A stretch of DNA of 64,000 nt from Flavobacterium psychrotolerans (lineage in GTDB: Bacteria > Bacteroidota > Bacteroidia > Flavobacteriales > Flavobacteriaceae), in the NCBI RefSeq assembly GCF_003097635.1, contig NZ_QCZI01000001.1:62001-126000 (forward strand), in the 5' to 3' direction. Both the position numbers and the translations under genes were made by a program. Each line of letters opens with the position of its first letter. Position 1 is the first letter of the stretch. The notes below the pieces were generated by a model, which was not told the origin of the DNA, ran no database searches, and saw only the letters and a program-made list of their open reading frames with translations. Of the stretch, positions 9,501-19,748 are shown piece by piece.

Positions 9501-10865
9501 ATGAAAAAAAATTTATTCCATGAATTTGAACCTGTTTCTTCCAAAAAATGGAAACAGCAAATACAGTTTGAACTTAAAGGGGCCGATTACAATGAAACCT
9601 TAATCTGGAATTCGCCCGAAGACATCAAAGTAAAGCCGTTTTATCATGCGGATGAATTCGATAATGGACTGTCTACAAATACAAAAGCTACAGCATTTCA
9701 AATTTGCCAAAATATCTTTGTTCATGATTTAGAAAAATCGATTTCAAGAGCTAACGAAAGTATAGAACGTGGTGCGGAAAGCCTTCGTTTCACCATTGAA
9801 GACGAAAAAACAGATGTTATAAAACTACTCAATAGTCTTCCTTTAGATAAAATTACCATTTACTTTCATTTATCTTTTATTTCAATCGATTTCGTAAATA
9901 AAATTGAAACAATTTCCCAACATAAAAAGGCAACTATCTTTTGCAATCTTGATCCAATAGGGCAATTGGCTAAGGATGGCAATTGGTTCTCAACTGTTGA
10001 AAAAGACAATTTCGAAACATTAAATCTCCTTTCCAATACAGTTACTAAAAGTGCCATTCTCAGCATTGATGGTAGTTTGTATCAAAATGCTGGAGCGAAT
10101 ATGGTGCAACAAATTGCCTATTGTCTATCGCATGCCAATGAATATTTCAATAGGATTTCAACAATAAATCAGCCCATTGTTTTTCAAATAGCCGTAGGAA
10201 CAAATTACTTTTTCGAAATTGCAAAACTTAGAGCATTACGACTATTGTTCCACTTGATTGCGAAAGAATTCAATCCTACTTTTGAATGTCATCTTTTAGT
10301 TTCCCCAACAAAACGCAACAAGACACTTTACGATTACAACGTGAATTTATTACGAACCACCACAGAATGCATGTCTGCAATTCTGGGTGGAGCAGATGGC
10401 ATTGCTAATTTACCTTACGATGCCTTGTATCATAAAGACAATGAATTTGGGGATCGTATTGCGAGAAACCAATTGTTGATTCTCAAAGGTGAAAGCTATT
10501 TCGACAAGGTCAATAATCCATCCGACGGAAGTTATTACATCGAAAGTTTGACCCAACAATTAGCCGAAAAATCTTTAGCATTATTCAAAGATATTGAAGC
10601 CAATGGCGGTTTCTTAAAGCAGCTCAACAACGGAATTATCAAACGAAAAATTCAGGAGAGTGCCGACAAAGAGCAGGAATTGTTCAACTCTGGAAAAGAA
10701 GTCCTTTTAGGGACTAACAAATATCCCAACAAAGACGACAAGATGAAACACGATTTAGAATTGTTTCCTTTCGTAAAAATGAAGCCCAGAAAAGCCCTGA
10801 TTACACCAATCATAGAAAGACGATTGGCGGAGAAAATAGAGCAGGAACGATTGGAAAAAGAGTAA
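9501..10865 (+). CDS. mutA: Methylmalonyl-CoA mutase small subunit
   Basis: 454 aa. It aligns over its length with the TIM-barrel part of methylmalonyl-CoA mutase subunits ([23 protein letters not shown], then [14 protein letters not shown] and [12 protein letters not shown]). It ends before any cobalamin-binding domain and has no DxHxxG motif, whereas the actinobacterial small subunit of about 640 aa keeps a degenerate one. It pairs with the large subunit encoded 10 bp downstream to form the heterodimer that interconverts succinyl-CoA and (R)-methylmalonyl-CoA. The subunit is structural; B12 binding and catalysis are by the large subunit. Confidence 0.9.
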   Translation: MKKNLFHEFEPVSSKKWKQQIQFELKGADYNETLIWNSPEDIKVKPFYHADEFDNGLSTNTKATAFQICQNIFVHDLEKSISRANESIERGAESLRFTIEDEKTDVIKLLNSLPLDKITIYFHLSFISIDFVNKIETISQHKKATIFCNLDPIGQLAKDGNWFSTVEKDNFETLNLLSNTVTKSAILSIDGSLYQNAGANMVQQIAYCLSHANEYFNRISTINQPIVFQIAVGTNYFFEIAKLRALRLLFHLIAKEFNPTFECHLLVSPTKRNKTLYDYNVNLLRTTTECMSAILGGADGIANLPYDALYHKDNEFGDRIARNQLLILKGESYFDKVNNPSDGSYYIESLTQQLAEKSLALFKDIEANGGFLKQLNNGIIKRKIQESADKEQELFNSGKEVLLGTNKYPNKDDKMKHDLELFPFVKMKPRKALITPIIERRLAEKIEQERLEKE

Positions 10866-10875
10866 TTCAAAAAAA

Positions 10876-13032
10876 ATGATACGAAAAGACCTCCAACATA
10901 TAAAACTAGAAAATCCAGGTTCAGTACCCAACCCGAGAGATCTGCTCGAACAAGAGAAACAAACCCAAAACCTGGAACCTTCTTTTCTCACCGCCGAAGG
11001 TATTGAAGTGAAACCAACGTATTCCAAAGAAGATGTCAAAAATCTCGAGCATCTTGATTTTGGAGCTGGCTTTGCGCCAAATTTACGCGGGCCATATGCC
11101 ACAATGTACGTTCGCCGACCTTGGACAATACGCCAGTACGCAGGATTTTCGACTGCCGAGGAAAGCAATGCTTTTTACAGACGAAATCTTGCCGCTGGAC
11201 AAAAAGGACTTTCCATTGCATTCGATTTACCCACACATCGCGGGTACGATTCTGATCATGAACGCGTGGTTGGCGACGTCGGAAAAGCAGGGGTTGCAAT
11301 AGACTCTGTTGAAGATATGAAAGTATTGTTTGACCATATTCCTCTCGAAGAAATGTCGGTTTCCATGACAATGAATGGAGCCGTTTTACCTATTATGGCA
11401 TTCTATATTGTTGCCGCCGAAGAACAAGGCGTAAAACCCGAACAGCTTTCCGGAACCATACAAAATGACATTTTGAAGGAATTTATGGTCCGAAATACCT
11501 ATATCTATCCTCCGACACCTTCGATGAAAATCATTGCCGATATTTTTGAATTTACCAGCAAGAAAATGCCGAAATTCAATTCGATTTCCATTTCGGGTTA
11601 TCACATGCAGGAAGCGGGAGCCACTGCCGATATTGAGTTAGCCTATACACTTGCCGATGGATTGGAATACATCCGAACCGGATTGGCAACAGGAATGAAA
11701 ATCGATGAATTCGCTCCTCGCCTATCGTTTTTCTGGGCCATTGGAATGAACCATTTCATGGAAATTGCCAAAATGCGCGCCGGTAGAATGATTTGGGCAA
11801 AACTGGTAAAACAATTCAACCCAAAAGATGATAAATCATTGGCTTTACGCACCCATTGTCAAACATCGGGATGGAGTTTAACCCAACAAGATCCTTTTAA
11901 TAACGTGGCGCGCACCTGTATTGAAGCGGCCGCTGCGGCTTTTGGCGGTACACAGTCGTTGCACACCAATGCCTTGGATGAAGCGATTGCATTACCTACG
12001 GATTTCTCCGCCAGAATCGCGAGAAACACACAAATCTATTTGCAGGAAGAAACCAAAATCACCAAAACGGTCGATCCTTGGGCAGGCAGCTATTATGTGG
12101 AAAGTCTGACCAATGAAATTGCCCAAAACGCGTGGAAACTCATCGAGGAAGTTGAAGAACTCGGTGGCATGACCAAAGCAATTGAATCTGGAATTCCAAA
12201 ACTTCGTATCGAAGAAGCCGCTGCCAGAAAACAAGCACGGATTGATAGCAGTCAGGACATTATCGTCGGTGTCAACAAATACCGATTGGAAAAAGAAGAT
12301 CCGTTGCAAATTTTGGATGTGGATAACCAAATGGTGCGCAAACAGCAACTCAAACAATTGGAGTACATAAAAGCAACCCGAGATACCAAAAAAGTACTAC
12401 TTTCACTCAAAAATTTAACCCTTTGTGCCCAAACCGGAGCAGGCAATTTACTGGAACTCGCAGTTGAAGCCGCAAGAAACCGAGCGACTCTCGGCGAAAT
12501 TAGCGATGCCCTGGAAACCGTTTTCGGAAGATACAAAGCACAAATTAAATCCTTTAGCGGCGTGTACAGTAAAGAAATAAAAGACGACAAAAGCTTTGAA
12601 CAAGCAAAACAACTAGCCGACGAATTCGCCAAAAAAGAAGGACGCCGCCCTAGAATTATGATTGCCAAAATGGGGCAAGACGGACACGATCGTGGTGCTA
12701 AAGTGGTAGCTACCGGTTATGCCGATGTCGGTTTTGATGTAGATATAGGTCCTCTTTTTCAAACACCGGCCGAAGCGGCAAAACAAGCTGTAGAAAACGA
12801 CGTGCATATCCTTGGGGTTTCTTCCCTTGCTGCAGGACACAAAACACTAGTGCCCCAAGTCATTGAAGAACTCAAAAAATACGGTCGCCAAGATATTATG
12901 GTGGTTGTGGGTGGCGTGATTCCGCCACAAGATTACCAGTTTTTGTTTGATGCCGGAGCAGTTGCCGTTTTTGGTCCCGGAACAAAGATCAGCGACGCCG
13001 CGATTAAGATATTGGAGATTTTACTGGTTTAA
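10876..13032 (+). CDS. mutB: Methylmalonyl-CoA mutase large (catalytic) subunit
   Basis: 718 aa, close to the family length. The N-terminal TIM barrel carries the highly conserved [41 protein letters not shown] and [12 protein letters not shown] blocks. The C-terminal Rossmann domain has the cobalamin motif DGHDRG at residues 602-607, with His604 as expected lower cobalt ligand, followed by GVSSLAAGH and VVVGGVIP. It interconverts succinyl-CoA and (R)-methylmalonyl-CoA in propionate metabolism and needs imported or salvaged B12. It is cotranscribed with mutA, and a strong inverted repeat follows the stop. Base composition is somewhat higher in G+C than the neighbours, as usual for this conserved gene. 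Confidence 0.97.
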   Translation: MIRKDLQHIKLENPGSVPNPRDLLEQEKQTQNLEPSFLTAEGIEVKPTYSKEDVKNLEHLDFGAGFAPNLRGPYATMYVRRPWTIRQYAGFSTAEESNAFYRRNLAAGQKGLSIAFDLPTHRGYDSDHERVVGDVGKAGVAIDSVEDMKVLFDHIPLEEMSVSMTMNGAVLPIMAFYIVAAEEQGVKPEQLSGTIQNDILKEFMVRNTYIYPPTPSMKIIADIFEFTSKKMPKFNSISISGYHMQEAGATADIELAYTLADGLEYIRTGLATGMKIDEFAPRLSFFWAIGMNHFMEIAKMRAGRMIWAKLVKQFNPKDDKSLALRTHCQTSGWSLTQQDPFNNVARTCIEAAAAAFGGTQSLHTNALDEAIALPTDFSARIARNTQIYLQEETKITKTVDPWAGSYYVESLTNEIAQNAWKLIEEVEELGGMTKAIESGIPKLRIEEAAARKQARIDSSQDIIVGVNKYRLEKEDPLQILDVDNQMVRKQQLKQLEYIKATRDTKKVLLSLKNLTLCAQTGAGNLLELAVEAARNRATLGEISDALETVFGRYKAQIKSFSGVYSKEIKDDKSFEQAKQLADEFAKKEGRRPRIMIAKMGQDGHDRGAKVVATGYADVGFDVDIGPLFQTPAEAAKQAVENDVHILGVSSLAAGHKTLVPQVIEELKKYGRQDIMVVVGGVIPPQDYQFLFDAGAVAVFGPGTKISDAAIKILEILLV

Positions 13033-13042
13033 TTTATTTATA

Positions 13043-13069
13043 CCTGACAGGTTTTTAAAACCTGTCAGG
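13043..13069. terminator. Bidirectional terminator hairpin between mutB and LRR gene
   Basis: CCTGACAGGTTTT and AAAACCTGTCAGG form a perfect 13-bp inverted repeat with a single base between. It lies between the convergent ends of mutB (13032) and the LRR gene (13084) and can terminate both. CCTGACAGG-type palindromes recur between genes of flavobacterial genomes (from memory), so it may also be a dispersed repeat. Confidence 0.75.
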
Positions 13070-13083
13070 CATAAAATCTCCAT

Positions 13084-15609
13084 TTACTCCTTTATAAACT
13101 TCGCATTTGCGCTTCCTTTATCAGAATTGACCTTGATGAAATAATTCCCGGTTTTTAAACCTGAAACATCTACACTTGAAACTTGTTGCGCATTAGGAAT
13201 CACTAAAACCAATTGTCCCAAAGTGTTGTAAATGCTAATTGACGTTAACTCTATTTGCTTTTTAATAGCAATGTTTAAAAGGTTTTTTGCGGGATTTGGA
13301 TAAACGCTCAAATAATTGGCAAACTCAAAATCCTGTGTTCCCAAAGCCTGAAGAATGGAGGTTGTTGCCGTATTGGTTACAATTGGCGCATTGTAATCAA
13401 AATAAATGCTGGCCGAATTGCTGAACGAGTCTCCAACCGTTAAACTAGGCATTGTTTTGATTTTAAAAGCGATATATCCGTCATTGTTGGCATCGTCAAA
13501 AGGCAAATTGATGTTTTCAAAAATGAATTCTACCTGATTGGTATTTGTGATTCTCGTTGTAAACGAATGGCTTCCGCTTGTGGGAACCAAAGAGCTGATG
13601 TCAAATTTTGAAATGTCAATCATATCTTTTACCACAATATTTTGTGCATTTGCAGTTCCTTTATTTTCAAAACGAATCATGTAATGCACTTCTTTACCCA
13701 CTGCGCTAGGAGCAATGATTGTACCTTCCATACAGGTTTTGTCGTTGGGGTCGAAAGAATTCACAGCAATTTGGTTGAAAGTAAAACTATTGTCCGTTAG
13801 GGTTTCGTCCGTTGCTGCACTTATAAGGGTTGCATTGTAGGCCAAAACATCACCGTTATTTACCGCTGGAGTTTCTAAAGGAGAATTCACGTTAACTATT
13901 ACTGTTATTTCTCTGGTCTCAAACGGTAATAAATTGGCAAAATCCCAAGATAAATTATCTGTGGTTTGGACTGTAGTTAGAGGATTTGCGGAAATCAAAT
14001 CTAAAACCGCATCATTGAAATTTAGATTTATAGATCCAGATTGGGTTTGATTTCCCTTGTTTTTATAAATGACTTTATACGTGGCATCAAAGCCCGGTAT
14101 TGCTCTTGTTATTGGCAAAATAGAAACCTCTAAATCAGGATGAACACCATTGGCAGTAACGCAAAAATCTTGGGTAAACGGACTTGCCTGTGTCGGGAAA
14201 GTTACTATTGTACTAGTTGGCGAAACATTGAAATAATTTGGGTTTTCTAGAACTGGCGTTATGGTTTGCGTTCCTGCCTGAACCGGAATAGAATAACTTC
14301 CTGTTGCATTAGCGATTACACTTCCCGTGTTGGTTCCATCAGTAATGGAAAATTTCAAATTAGCAGCTGGCAAATCTAAAACATCGCAGCCATTGTTGTT
14401 GCTGTCATAGCTGTTGTTGCCTTGAATGGTATAAAATGTTCCTCCGGGTGTGAAGGAGCAATAACTGCCCACTACACAATTAGCATAATTATAACTGGAA
14501 ATTTTCTGAGAGATGGCTGCCAATTCTGATTCGTCTCCACAGATGTATTGGAGTTTCGGGCAGTTAGAAAAATTTCTGCCGTCAAGTTGCAGACTGGATA
14601 AGTCCTCAAAAAATGTCAAATCTTCTAAACTCCCGTTTTTGAGACTCACATATTCCAAATTTGGACAATTGGAAATATTAACTCCTTTAAGTTTTTTTAA
14701 ATTACTTAAGTCAAATGTATGAATAGGGGTGTATCCGATCCATAAATTTTCTAAATTAGGCAGATATGAAAAGTCTATAAACTCTATTGGGTTTTGACCA
14801 CCTTCCAATTCTATTATATTTGATGAACTAGAAAAATCTATAGTTTTTATTTGATTATTCCAAAATTGAAAAGATGTAAGATTGGGTAAGCCAGTAATAT
14901 CCAAGGAAGAAAGTTTATTATTACTACAAGACAGACTGTTAAGATTTGGCAAGCCACTTAAATCCAGAGAAGATAATTGATTGTATTCACAACTTAAAGT
15001 ACCTAAACTTGTTAAACCGATTATATCTATACTGGTGAGCTGGTTATAATAGCAATACAACTGTCTGAGTTTTGTTAAACCACTTAGATTTAAGGACGTA
15101 AGTTGGTTGTTGCCAACATACAAATCTAAAAGATTAGTTGAACTGCTCAAATCTATTGATACGAGTTGATTATAATCAAATAGCAAAAATTGGAGATTAA
15201 TCAAGCCACTAATATTTAAAGAAGTAAGTAGATTGTTGCCACAGGTTAAATAGCTTATTTTTGTCAAACTACTTACATCTAAAGAAGTAAGTTGGTTGTA
15301 ATCACAAGACAGCTGTTCTAAGTTTATTAAATCGTTTACATTTAATGAAGTAAGTTGATTATTATTGCAAGATAATGCCCGTAGATTTGTAAAACTCGAT
15401 ATTCCTTCCAAGGACGAAATGGAAGACGCCTCTAGAGTTAAAAACTCAACCTGTTGAGCTTCATTAACTTCAACCTCACCGTTGCCATTAGTATCTATCC
15501 CGTCCGCTAAAAGTTTTGCCTTAAAATTAGCATCAGGAAATTTGATGATTTGTGCGTTTACACTTGCAAATAGTAATAAAACCAGTACCAAGAAGTATTT
15601 TTTTTTCAT
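13084..15609 (-). CDS. Secreted leucine-rich-repeat protein with T9SS type A sorting domain
   Basis: 841 aa from the ATG at 15609, chosen because a signal peptide starts there (MKKKYFLVLVLLLFASVNAQ); the upstream 28 codons lack one. After an EF-hand-like DTNGNGEVEVNEA loop come about 14 LRR units of 21 residues with the pattern LxCxxNQLTSLDxSGLxNL, the type also seen in internalin-like surface proteins. Then come Ig-like or SD-repeat-like domains (SPLETPAVNNGDVLAY region), a DPNDKTCMEG segment typical of flavobacterial cell-surface proteins, and a C-terminal type A sorting domain (SVYPNPAKNLLNI ... GNYFIKVNSDKGSANAKFIKE). It should be exported by T9SS and displayed or released. Likely roles are adhesion or binding; no enzyme motif is seen. 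Confidence 0.9.
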   Translation of the reverse strand: MKKKYFLVLVLLLFASVNAQIIKFPDANFKAKLLADGIDTNGNGEVEVNEAQQVEFLTLEASSISSLEGISSFTNLRALSCNNNQLTSLNVNDLINLEQLSCDYNQLTSLDVSSLTKISYLTCGNNLLTSLNISGLINLQFLLFDYNQLVSIDLSSSTNLLDLYVGNNQLTSLNLSGLTKLRQLYCYYNQLTSIDIIGLTSLGTLSCEYNQLSSLDLSGLPNLNSLSCSNNKLSSLDITGLPNLTSFQFWNNQIKTIDFSSSSNIIELEGGQNPIEFIDFSYLPNLENLWIGYTPIHTFDLSNLKKLKGVNISNCPNLEYVSLKNGSLEDLTFFEDLSSLQLDGRNFSNCPKLQYICGDESELAAISQKISSYNYANCVVGSYCSFTPGGTFYTIQGNNSYDSNNNGCDVLDLPAANLKFSITDGTNTGSVIANATGSYSIPVQAGTQTITPVLENPNYFNVSPTSTIVTFPTQASPFTQDFCVTANGVHPDLEVSILPITRAIPGFDATYKVIYKNKGNQTQSGSINLNFNDAVLDLISANPLTTVQTTDNLSWDFANLLPFETREITVIVNVNSPLETPAVNNGDVLAYNATLISAATDETLTDNSFTFNQIAVNSFDPNDKTCMEGTIIAPSAVGKEVHYMIRFENKGTANAQNIVVKDMIDISKFDISSLVPTSGSHSFTTRITNTNQVEFIFENINLPFDDANNDGYIAFKIKTMPSLTVGDSFSNSASIYFDYNAPIVTNTATTSILQALGTQDFEFANYLSVYPNPAKNLLNIAIKKQIELTSISIYNTLGQLVLVIPNAQQVSSVDVSGLKTGNYFIKVNSDKGSANAKFIKE

Positions 15610-15718
15610 AGGATGTGTTTTTTGATGTATGTAAATATATGTAAATAGTCGTTGGATTGGGGGTTTTCTGAATAAAGTTTTTTTTGGTTTCATAAATCAA
15701 CTACAGATTACCATAATC

Positions 15719-15742
15719 CACTGCGTTGTGCTCGCAATGACG
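15719..15742. repeat. Dispersed intergenic repeat, diverged copy
   Basis: Contains CTCGCAATGACG, the conserved core (reverse complement CGTCATTGCGAG) of a repeat with further copies at 31772-31799 and 53056-53083. Outside about 12-15 bases this copy diverges. Confidence 0.5.
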
Positions 15743-15826
15743 ACGGGACGCAATGACCACTAAAAACAAATCCAAAAAATCAATTAAAACCAGTACTTTT
15801 ATAAATTGAAAAAATAACGTTGGTTT

Positions 15827-16954
15827 ATGAGTAAACTTCCACATCTTGGTACGAGCATTTTTACTATAATGTCGCAATTGGCAAATGAATATCAAGCCAT
15901 TAACCTATCTCAGGGATTTCCCAACTTTCCTGTGGATGCCCGATTAAAAGCGTTGGTTTCCAAATGGGCGAAAAAAGAAATCCATCAGTATTTACCCATG
16001 GCAGGATTTCCGCCATTGTTGGATAAAATTGCCAAACTTACCCAAAATTCCTACCAAAGGAAAGTGAATCCCGCCACCGAAGTATTGGTAACCGCCGGTG
16101 CCACCGAAGGGATTTTTGCCGCCATTCAAGCCTTGGTCTATAAAGACGATGAAGTCATTATCTTGGATCCGAGTTACGACAGTTATGAAGCCGCCATTTT
16201 ATTGTGCGGTGCCAAACCAGTTCGTGTCCCTTTAAAAGATGATTTTACGCCGAATTGGGATGCGATTACAGAAGCAATGAACGGTAAAACCCGAATGATT
16301 GTCACCAACAACCCGCACAATCCTACGGGGAAAATCTGGACTTCAACGGATTTTATCCAATTGGAAAACCTGTTGGATTTGTACCCCAATGTCATTTTGC
16401 TTTCGGATGAAGTGTATGAATACATCACTTTCGAAAACAAGCACATTTCGGCAAATCAACGTCAAAAATTATGGGAACGAAGCGTAATCGTTTCTTCCTT
16501 TGGGAAATCGTTTCACATTACGGGTTGGAAAATCGGGTACCTCATTGCTCCGGAATCTTTGATGATAGAAATTAAAAAAGTACACCAGTTCTTGGTTTTC
16601 AGCGTCAACAGCCTTGCCCAATATGCCATTAACGACTATATTGATTTGGTGGAAGTTTCGGAATTGGGATCTTTTTACCAACAAAAAAGGGATTTTTTCA
16701 GAACCCTGATGCAGGAAACCAAATTTGAATTGTTTCGTTGCGAAGGTACTTACTTTCAAGTGGCTTCCTATGCCAATTTCTCCGATGAAAATGATTTGGA
16801 TTTCGCCAAAAGATTGGTCACCGATTATGGAGTGGCAACTATTCCGCTTTCTCCCTTTTATGGGGAAGGGAAAGACGTAAAATGCCTCCGTTTTTGCTTC
16901 GCCAAAGACGATGACACTTTGATAAAGGCCACGGAACGATTATTGAAACTGTGA
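15827..16954 (+). CDS. Methionine aminotransferase (PLP-dependent, class I/II)
   Basis: 375 aa, fold-type I aminotransferase. The PLP lysine is in SSFGKSFHITGWKIGY. Other signatures are AGATEGIFAAIQALV, NNPHNPTGKIW, LLSDEVYEYITF and a C-terminal RFCFAKDD arginine for the substrate carboxylate. The sequence resembles the YbdL/methionine aminotransferase group, which makes 2-oxo-4-methylthiobutanoate in methionine salvage and also accepts other amino acids; kynurenine aminotransferase-like activity is an alternative. TACTTTTA at 15794-15801 may be its -7 box. The last ten codons (KATERLLKL and stop) are duplicated in diverged form 2.6 kb downstream, beyond the beta-helix gene. Confidence 0.88.
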   Translation: MSKLPHLGTSIFTIMSQLANEYQAINLSQGFPNFPVDARLKALVSKWAKKEIHQYLPMAGFPPLLDKIAKLTQNSYQRKVNPATEVLVTAGATEGIFAAIQALVYKDDEVIILDPSYDSYEAAILLCGAKPVRVPLKDDFTPNWDAITEAMNGKTRMIVTNNPHNPTGKIWTSTDFIQLENLLDLYPNVILLSDEVYEYITFENKHISANQRQKLWERSVIVSSFGKSFHITGWKIGYLIAPESLMIEIKKVHQFLVFSVNSLAQYAINDYIDLVEVSELGSFYQQKRDFFRTLMQETKFELFRCEGTYFQVASYANFSDENDLDFAKRLVTDYGVATIPLSPFYGEGKDVKCLRFCFAKDDDTLIKATERLLKL

Positions 16955-16965
16955 TTTTATAAAAA
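16924..16965 (+). repeat. 3' end of aminotransferase gene, copy 1 of a diverged direct repeat
   Basis: 42 bp covering the last nine codons, the stop and the next 11 bp of the aminotransferase gene. 36 of 42 bases match 19527-19568 in the same orientation. This is the copy attached to the intact gene. Confidence 0.8.
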
Positions 16966-17126
16966 ATTAGGATAACACCCTGTTTTTTTTTAAGAAATGT
17001 ATTTTCATGCAATTAACAACGTTATGAAACTTTACATTTATGGAAAATGTAATATTTGAGAATCGTTGTCAAAACCAAAGAGAGGCAAGTTGTGAAACGA
17101 TAAATAGAAGAAAAAAAATAAAAATT

Positions 17127-19475
17127 ATGGAAAAATTACTGTTAGGATTATTTCTCAGTTGCGCTGGAATGATAGCTGTACAAGGACAAACTAATGGCAC
17201 TTCTGAAATTCTTTTGCCCCATAATGAAATCCATTTATCCACTCTAGAAAGCAAAATTCAAGAGGCCGATGCCTACTGGAAAAAGAACAAACTAGATCAG
17301 GCGATTCAACATTATCGAATGATTATTGATAAAGAAAACATTCCTGCGGCCTATCAGTCACTTGTTTATTTGCGACTTGCCGAGGCACAGTTTGAGATGA
17401 ATCTCAAGGATGATTGTCGGCTCACATTATCCAAAATTAAAATGCTGGCGGTTATTCCTGCACATCACAAATTAAAGGTTGAAGAATTAGAAAGAAAATT
17501 GGATGGTTTGCTAATAAATCAAAAAACTTCTATTCCTTTCTACAAAAAAACAGTTGCCACTTTTTATGTAAATTCAAACCCTGATAGTGTAAACAAGATT
17601 GAAATGCACGGGCAAACTTTCAACTCAATCGAAAAGGCACTTGACGCGGCGAGGTTATTACAAAAAAAAACTAATCTTCCTCAAGGGACTATTGAAATTG
17701 TTATTGAAGGTGCTACTTACTCGCTTGATACCTCAATTAGGCTCAATTCAGAAAATACAGGAACACCACAGAATCCTTATATTATCAGATCAGCCTCATC
17801 CAGTAAAAAAGTATTGGTGTCTGGCGGGAAAACATTAAAATATTGGCATAAAGAAACAAATCCAGTAATCCTTAGTCGTTTACCCGAAACTTCCAGAAAT
17901 AAGGTTTGGTATGCTGATTTAAAGGAAAATAATATAAACAGTATTGACAGTCTGGTATTTGGTGGTTTTTCCAGCAAGCGGGCAGAAGGCGGAAACTCCA
18001 GTTTCAAGACTTTTCCTGTGCCTGAATTATTCTATGAAGGCAGTCCGCAACGAATGGCGCGATGGCCCAATACTCATGATACTATTGTTTCTTTAAATGA
18101 ATTTAAAGATGCAAGGACGACAAAATGGGCATTGGATAAAGATGTTTGGTTGCATGGATATTGGAAGTATTTATGGGCAGACGCATACGAGAAACTGAAA
18201 TCGGTATCGCCGAAAAACTTCCTTATCGAACTACAACCTCCTTTCAATCAATATGGTTTTGGGAAAAGCAAATGGCATGTTGTCAATGCATTATCTGAAT
18301 TGGATAGTCCTGGAGAATGGTATGTTTCAGTCGAAGATAAGAAAATTTGGTATTTTCCCAATACTAATTTCAAACCTGAGAATTGCACTCTTAGCCTTAC
18401 CGGTCCAGCATTTCAGGTCGAAAACTGCGATTACCTTACCATTAAAGACCTCGATTTTAGATATATACGTGGTGACGGCTTAGTTTTTACAAATTGTTCT
18501 AATTTAACACTGGCGAATTGCTCGGTAAAAGATGCTTCTGGCACTGGGATAAAAATTGAAGGAGGCAATTCTCATCTGGTTCATTCCTGTACAATCGAAA
18601 GCATGGGGAGGGGCGGGATTTATGTACAAGCTGGTGATATGCAAACCTTAGTCAGTTCCGGAAGTATTATTGAGAATTGTAAAATAAGCGACCTTTCAAG
18701 AATTGACAGAACATATACCCCGGCTATTTTGCTCGAAGGAGTAGGAATCAAAGTCCGAAACTGTTTGTTCTCTGATATTCCGAGCAGTGCAATTCGGCTT
18801 GAAGGCAATGAAATGTTGATTGAGATGAATGAATTTACAAAATGTGTTATGGAGTCCGATGACCAAGGGGCCATAGATGTATATGGGAATCCATTGTATA
18901 GGGGCAACGTCATCCGGTGGAATTTCTTTCGTGATATAGGTATTCCTAATTTGCATATGGTTTCCGGAATACGATTAGATGACTCCATTTGTGGCTTTGG
19001 AATTTATGAAAACCTTTTTTTGAGATCTTCCCATAATCAATTCGGGGGCATACAGATTCATGGAGGGAAAGACAACTTTATTGAGGGCAATATTTTTGCA
19101 GATTGTCATGCGGCAATAAGCCAAACCGCTTGGGGAGATGAAGCTTGGCAGAAAACATTAAAACTAGTGAATCGCCCAATGTATAAAGCGATGCACGCAT
19201 TCGATTGGCAAAGTGAATTGTGGCAAACTCGATATCCCGATTTGAAAAATTTGCTTATTGATTCGGATAGAAACTATGCAAATGATAATCAGGCGATAAA
19301 CTCGAAATCCTTAATACTCAGAAAATCGTATAAATTTCAGAGCTTTAATGATATAATATTGAAAAGAAGAAGTGAGATTACAACAATTTCGGATTACAAA
19401 AAATTTCTATTGCCATGGCATCAAATTCCATTCGATAAAATTGGAATATATGATGCTCAATTTAGAAGCAAATAA
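17127..19475 (+). CDS. Exported right-handed beta-helix protein (glycoside hydrolase or lyase-like)
   Basis: 782 aa from the ATG at 17127, where a signal peptide begins (MEKLLLGLFLSCAGMIAVQGQ). Residues about 35-140 are helical and TPR-like. From about 150 a parallel beta-helix enzyme pattern follows: QTFNSIEKALDAARLL, GTPQNPYIIRSA and VLVSGGKTLKYW, then ELFYEGSPQRMARWPN, then helix turns (DYLTIKDLDFRYIRGDGLVFTNC ... NNFIEGNIF-type). This order recalls GH141-type and related polysaccharide-active beta-helix enzymes, but I cannot place it in a family or name catalytic residues. There is no T9SS domain. It is the only gene between the aminotransferase and a diverged copy of its tail, which suggests acquisition. 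Confidence 0.75.
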   Translation: MEKLLLGLFLSCAGMIAVQGQTNGTSEILLPHNEIHLSTLESKIQEADAYWKKNKLDQAIQHYRMIIDKENIPAAYQSLVYLRLAEAQFEMNLKDDCRLTLSKIKMLAVIPAHHKLKVEELERKLDGLLINQKTSIPFYKKTVATFYVNSNPDSVNKIEMHGQTFNSIEKALDAARLLQKKTNLPQGTIEIVIEGATYSLDTSIRLNSENTGTPQNPYIIRSASSSKKVLVSGGKTLKYWHKETNPVILSRLPETSRNKVWYADLKENNINSIDSLVFGGFSSKRAEGGNSSFKTFPVPELFYEGSPQRMARWPNTHDTIVSLNEFKDARTTKWALDKDVWLHGYWKYLWADAYEKLKSVSPKNFLIELQPPFNQYGFGKSKWHVVNALSELDSPGEWYVSVEDKKIWYFPNTNFKPENCTLSLTGPAFQVENCDYLTIKDLDFRYIRGDGLVFTNCSNLTLANCSVKDASGTGIKIEGGNSHLVHSCTIESMGRGGIYVQAGDMQTLVSSGSIIENCKISDLSRIDRTYTPAILLEGVGIKVRNCLFSDIPSSAIRLEGNEMLIEMNEFTKCVMESDDQGAIDVYGNPLYRGNVIRWNFFRDIGIPNLHMVSGIRLDDSICGFGIYENLFLRSSHNQFGGIQIHGGKDNFIEGNIFADCHAAISQTAWGDEAWQKTLKLVNRPMYKAMHAFDWQSELWQTRYPDLKNLLIDSDRNYANDNQAINSKSLILRKSYKFQSFNDIILKRRSEITTISDYKKFLLPWHQIPFDKIGIYDAQFRSK

Positions 19476-19526
19476 AAAAATGGGGATTATAGAATTGAGC
19501 CAAAAGCTTGATTCTTTGAATAGCAT

Positions 19527-19568
19527 AAAAGTCACAGAAAGATTGTTGAAACTGTGATTCTATAAAAA
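19527..19568 (+). pseudogene. Relict 3' end of a second aminotransferase gene (copy 2 of direct repeat)
   Basis: A 42-bp segment that decodes as KVTERLLKL plus stop, matching the end KATERLLKL of the intact aminotransferase at 16924-16965. Of the five codon differences four are synonymous, so the sequence diverged under coding constraint before it came here. Similarity may extend a few codons upstream (LDSLN against DDTLI) and then stops. No other part of an aminotransferase is present. Confidence 0.75.
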
Positions 19569-19748
19569 GGAGACTCGCCTCCTAGCCTTTGTTAATACCA
19601 TTTTAAAGCCTTTTTATCTATTAAAATCGATGTGAAAAAACTTCACTTTTTAAATTAATGTTTTTTTTATAAAAATATTACACTGCATCTGTTTAATGAA
19701 AGACACTATTTGTATATTTAGAATCTAAAAAACAAATAGTAACTACGT

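Noticed and set aside
10755..12840. Several 60-140 codon frames opposite mutA and mutB
   Set aside because: Shadows of strongly conserved coding sequence on the other strand, with no family resemblance.
14500..15420. Regular 63-bp periodicity that could suggest a CRISPR or tandem DNA repeat
   Set aside because: It is the coding repeat of 21-residue LRR units; the units vary and there are no spacers.
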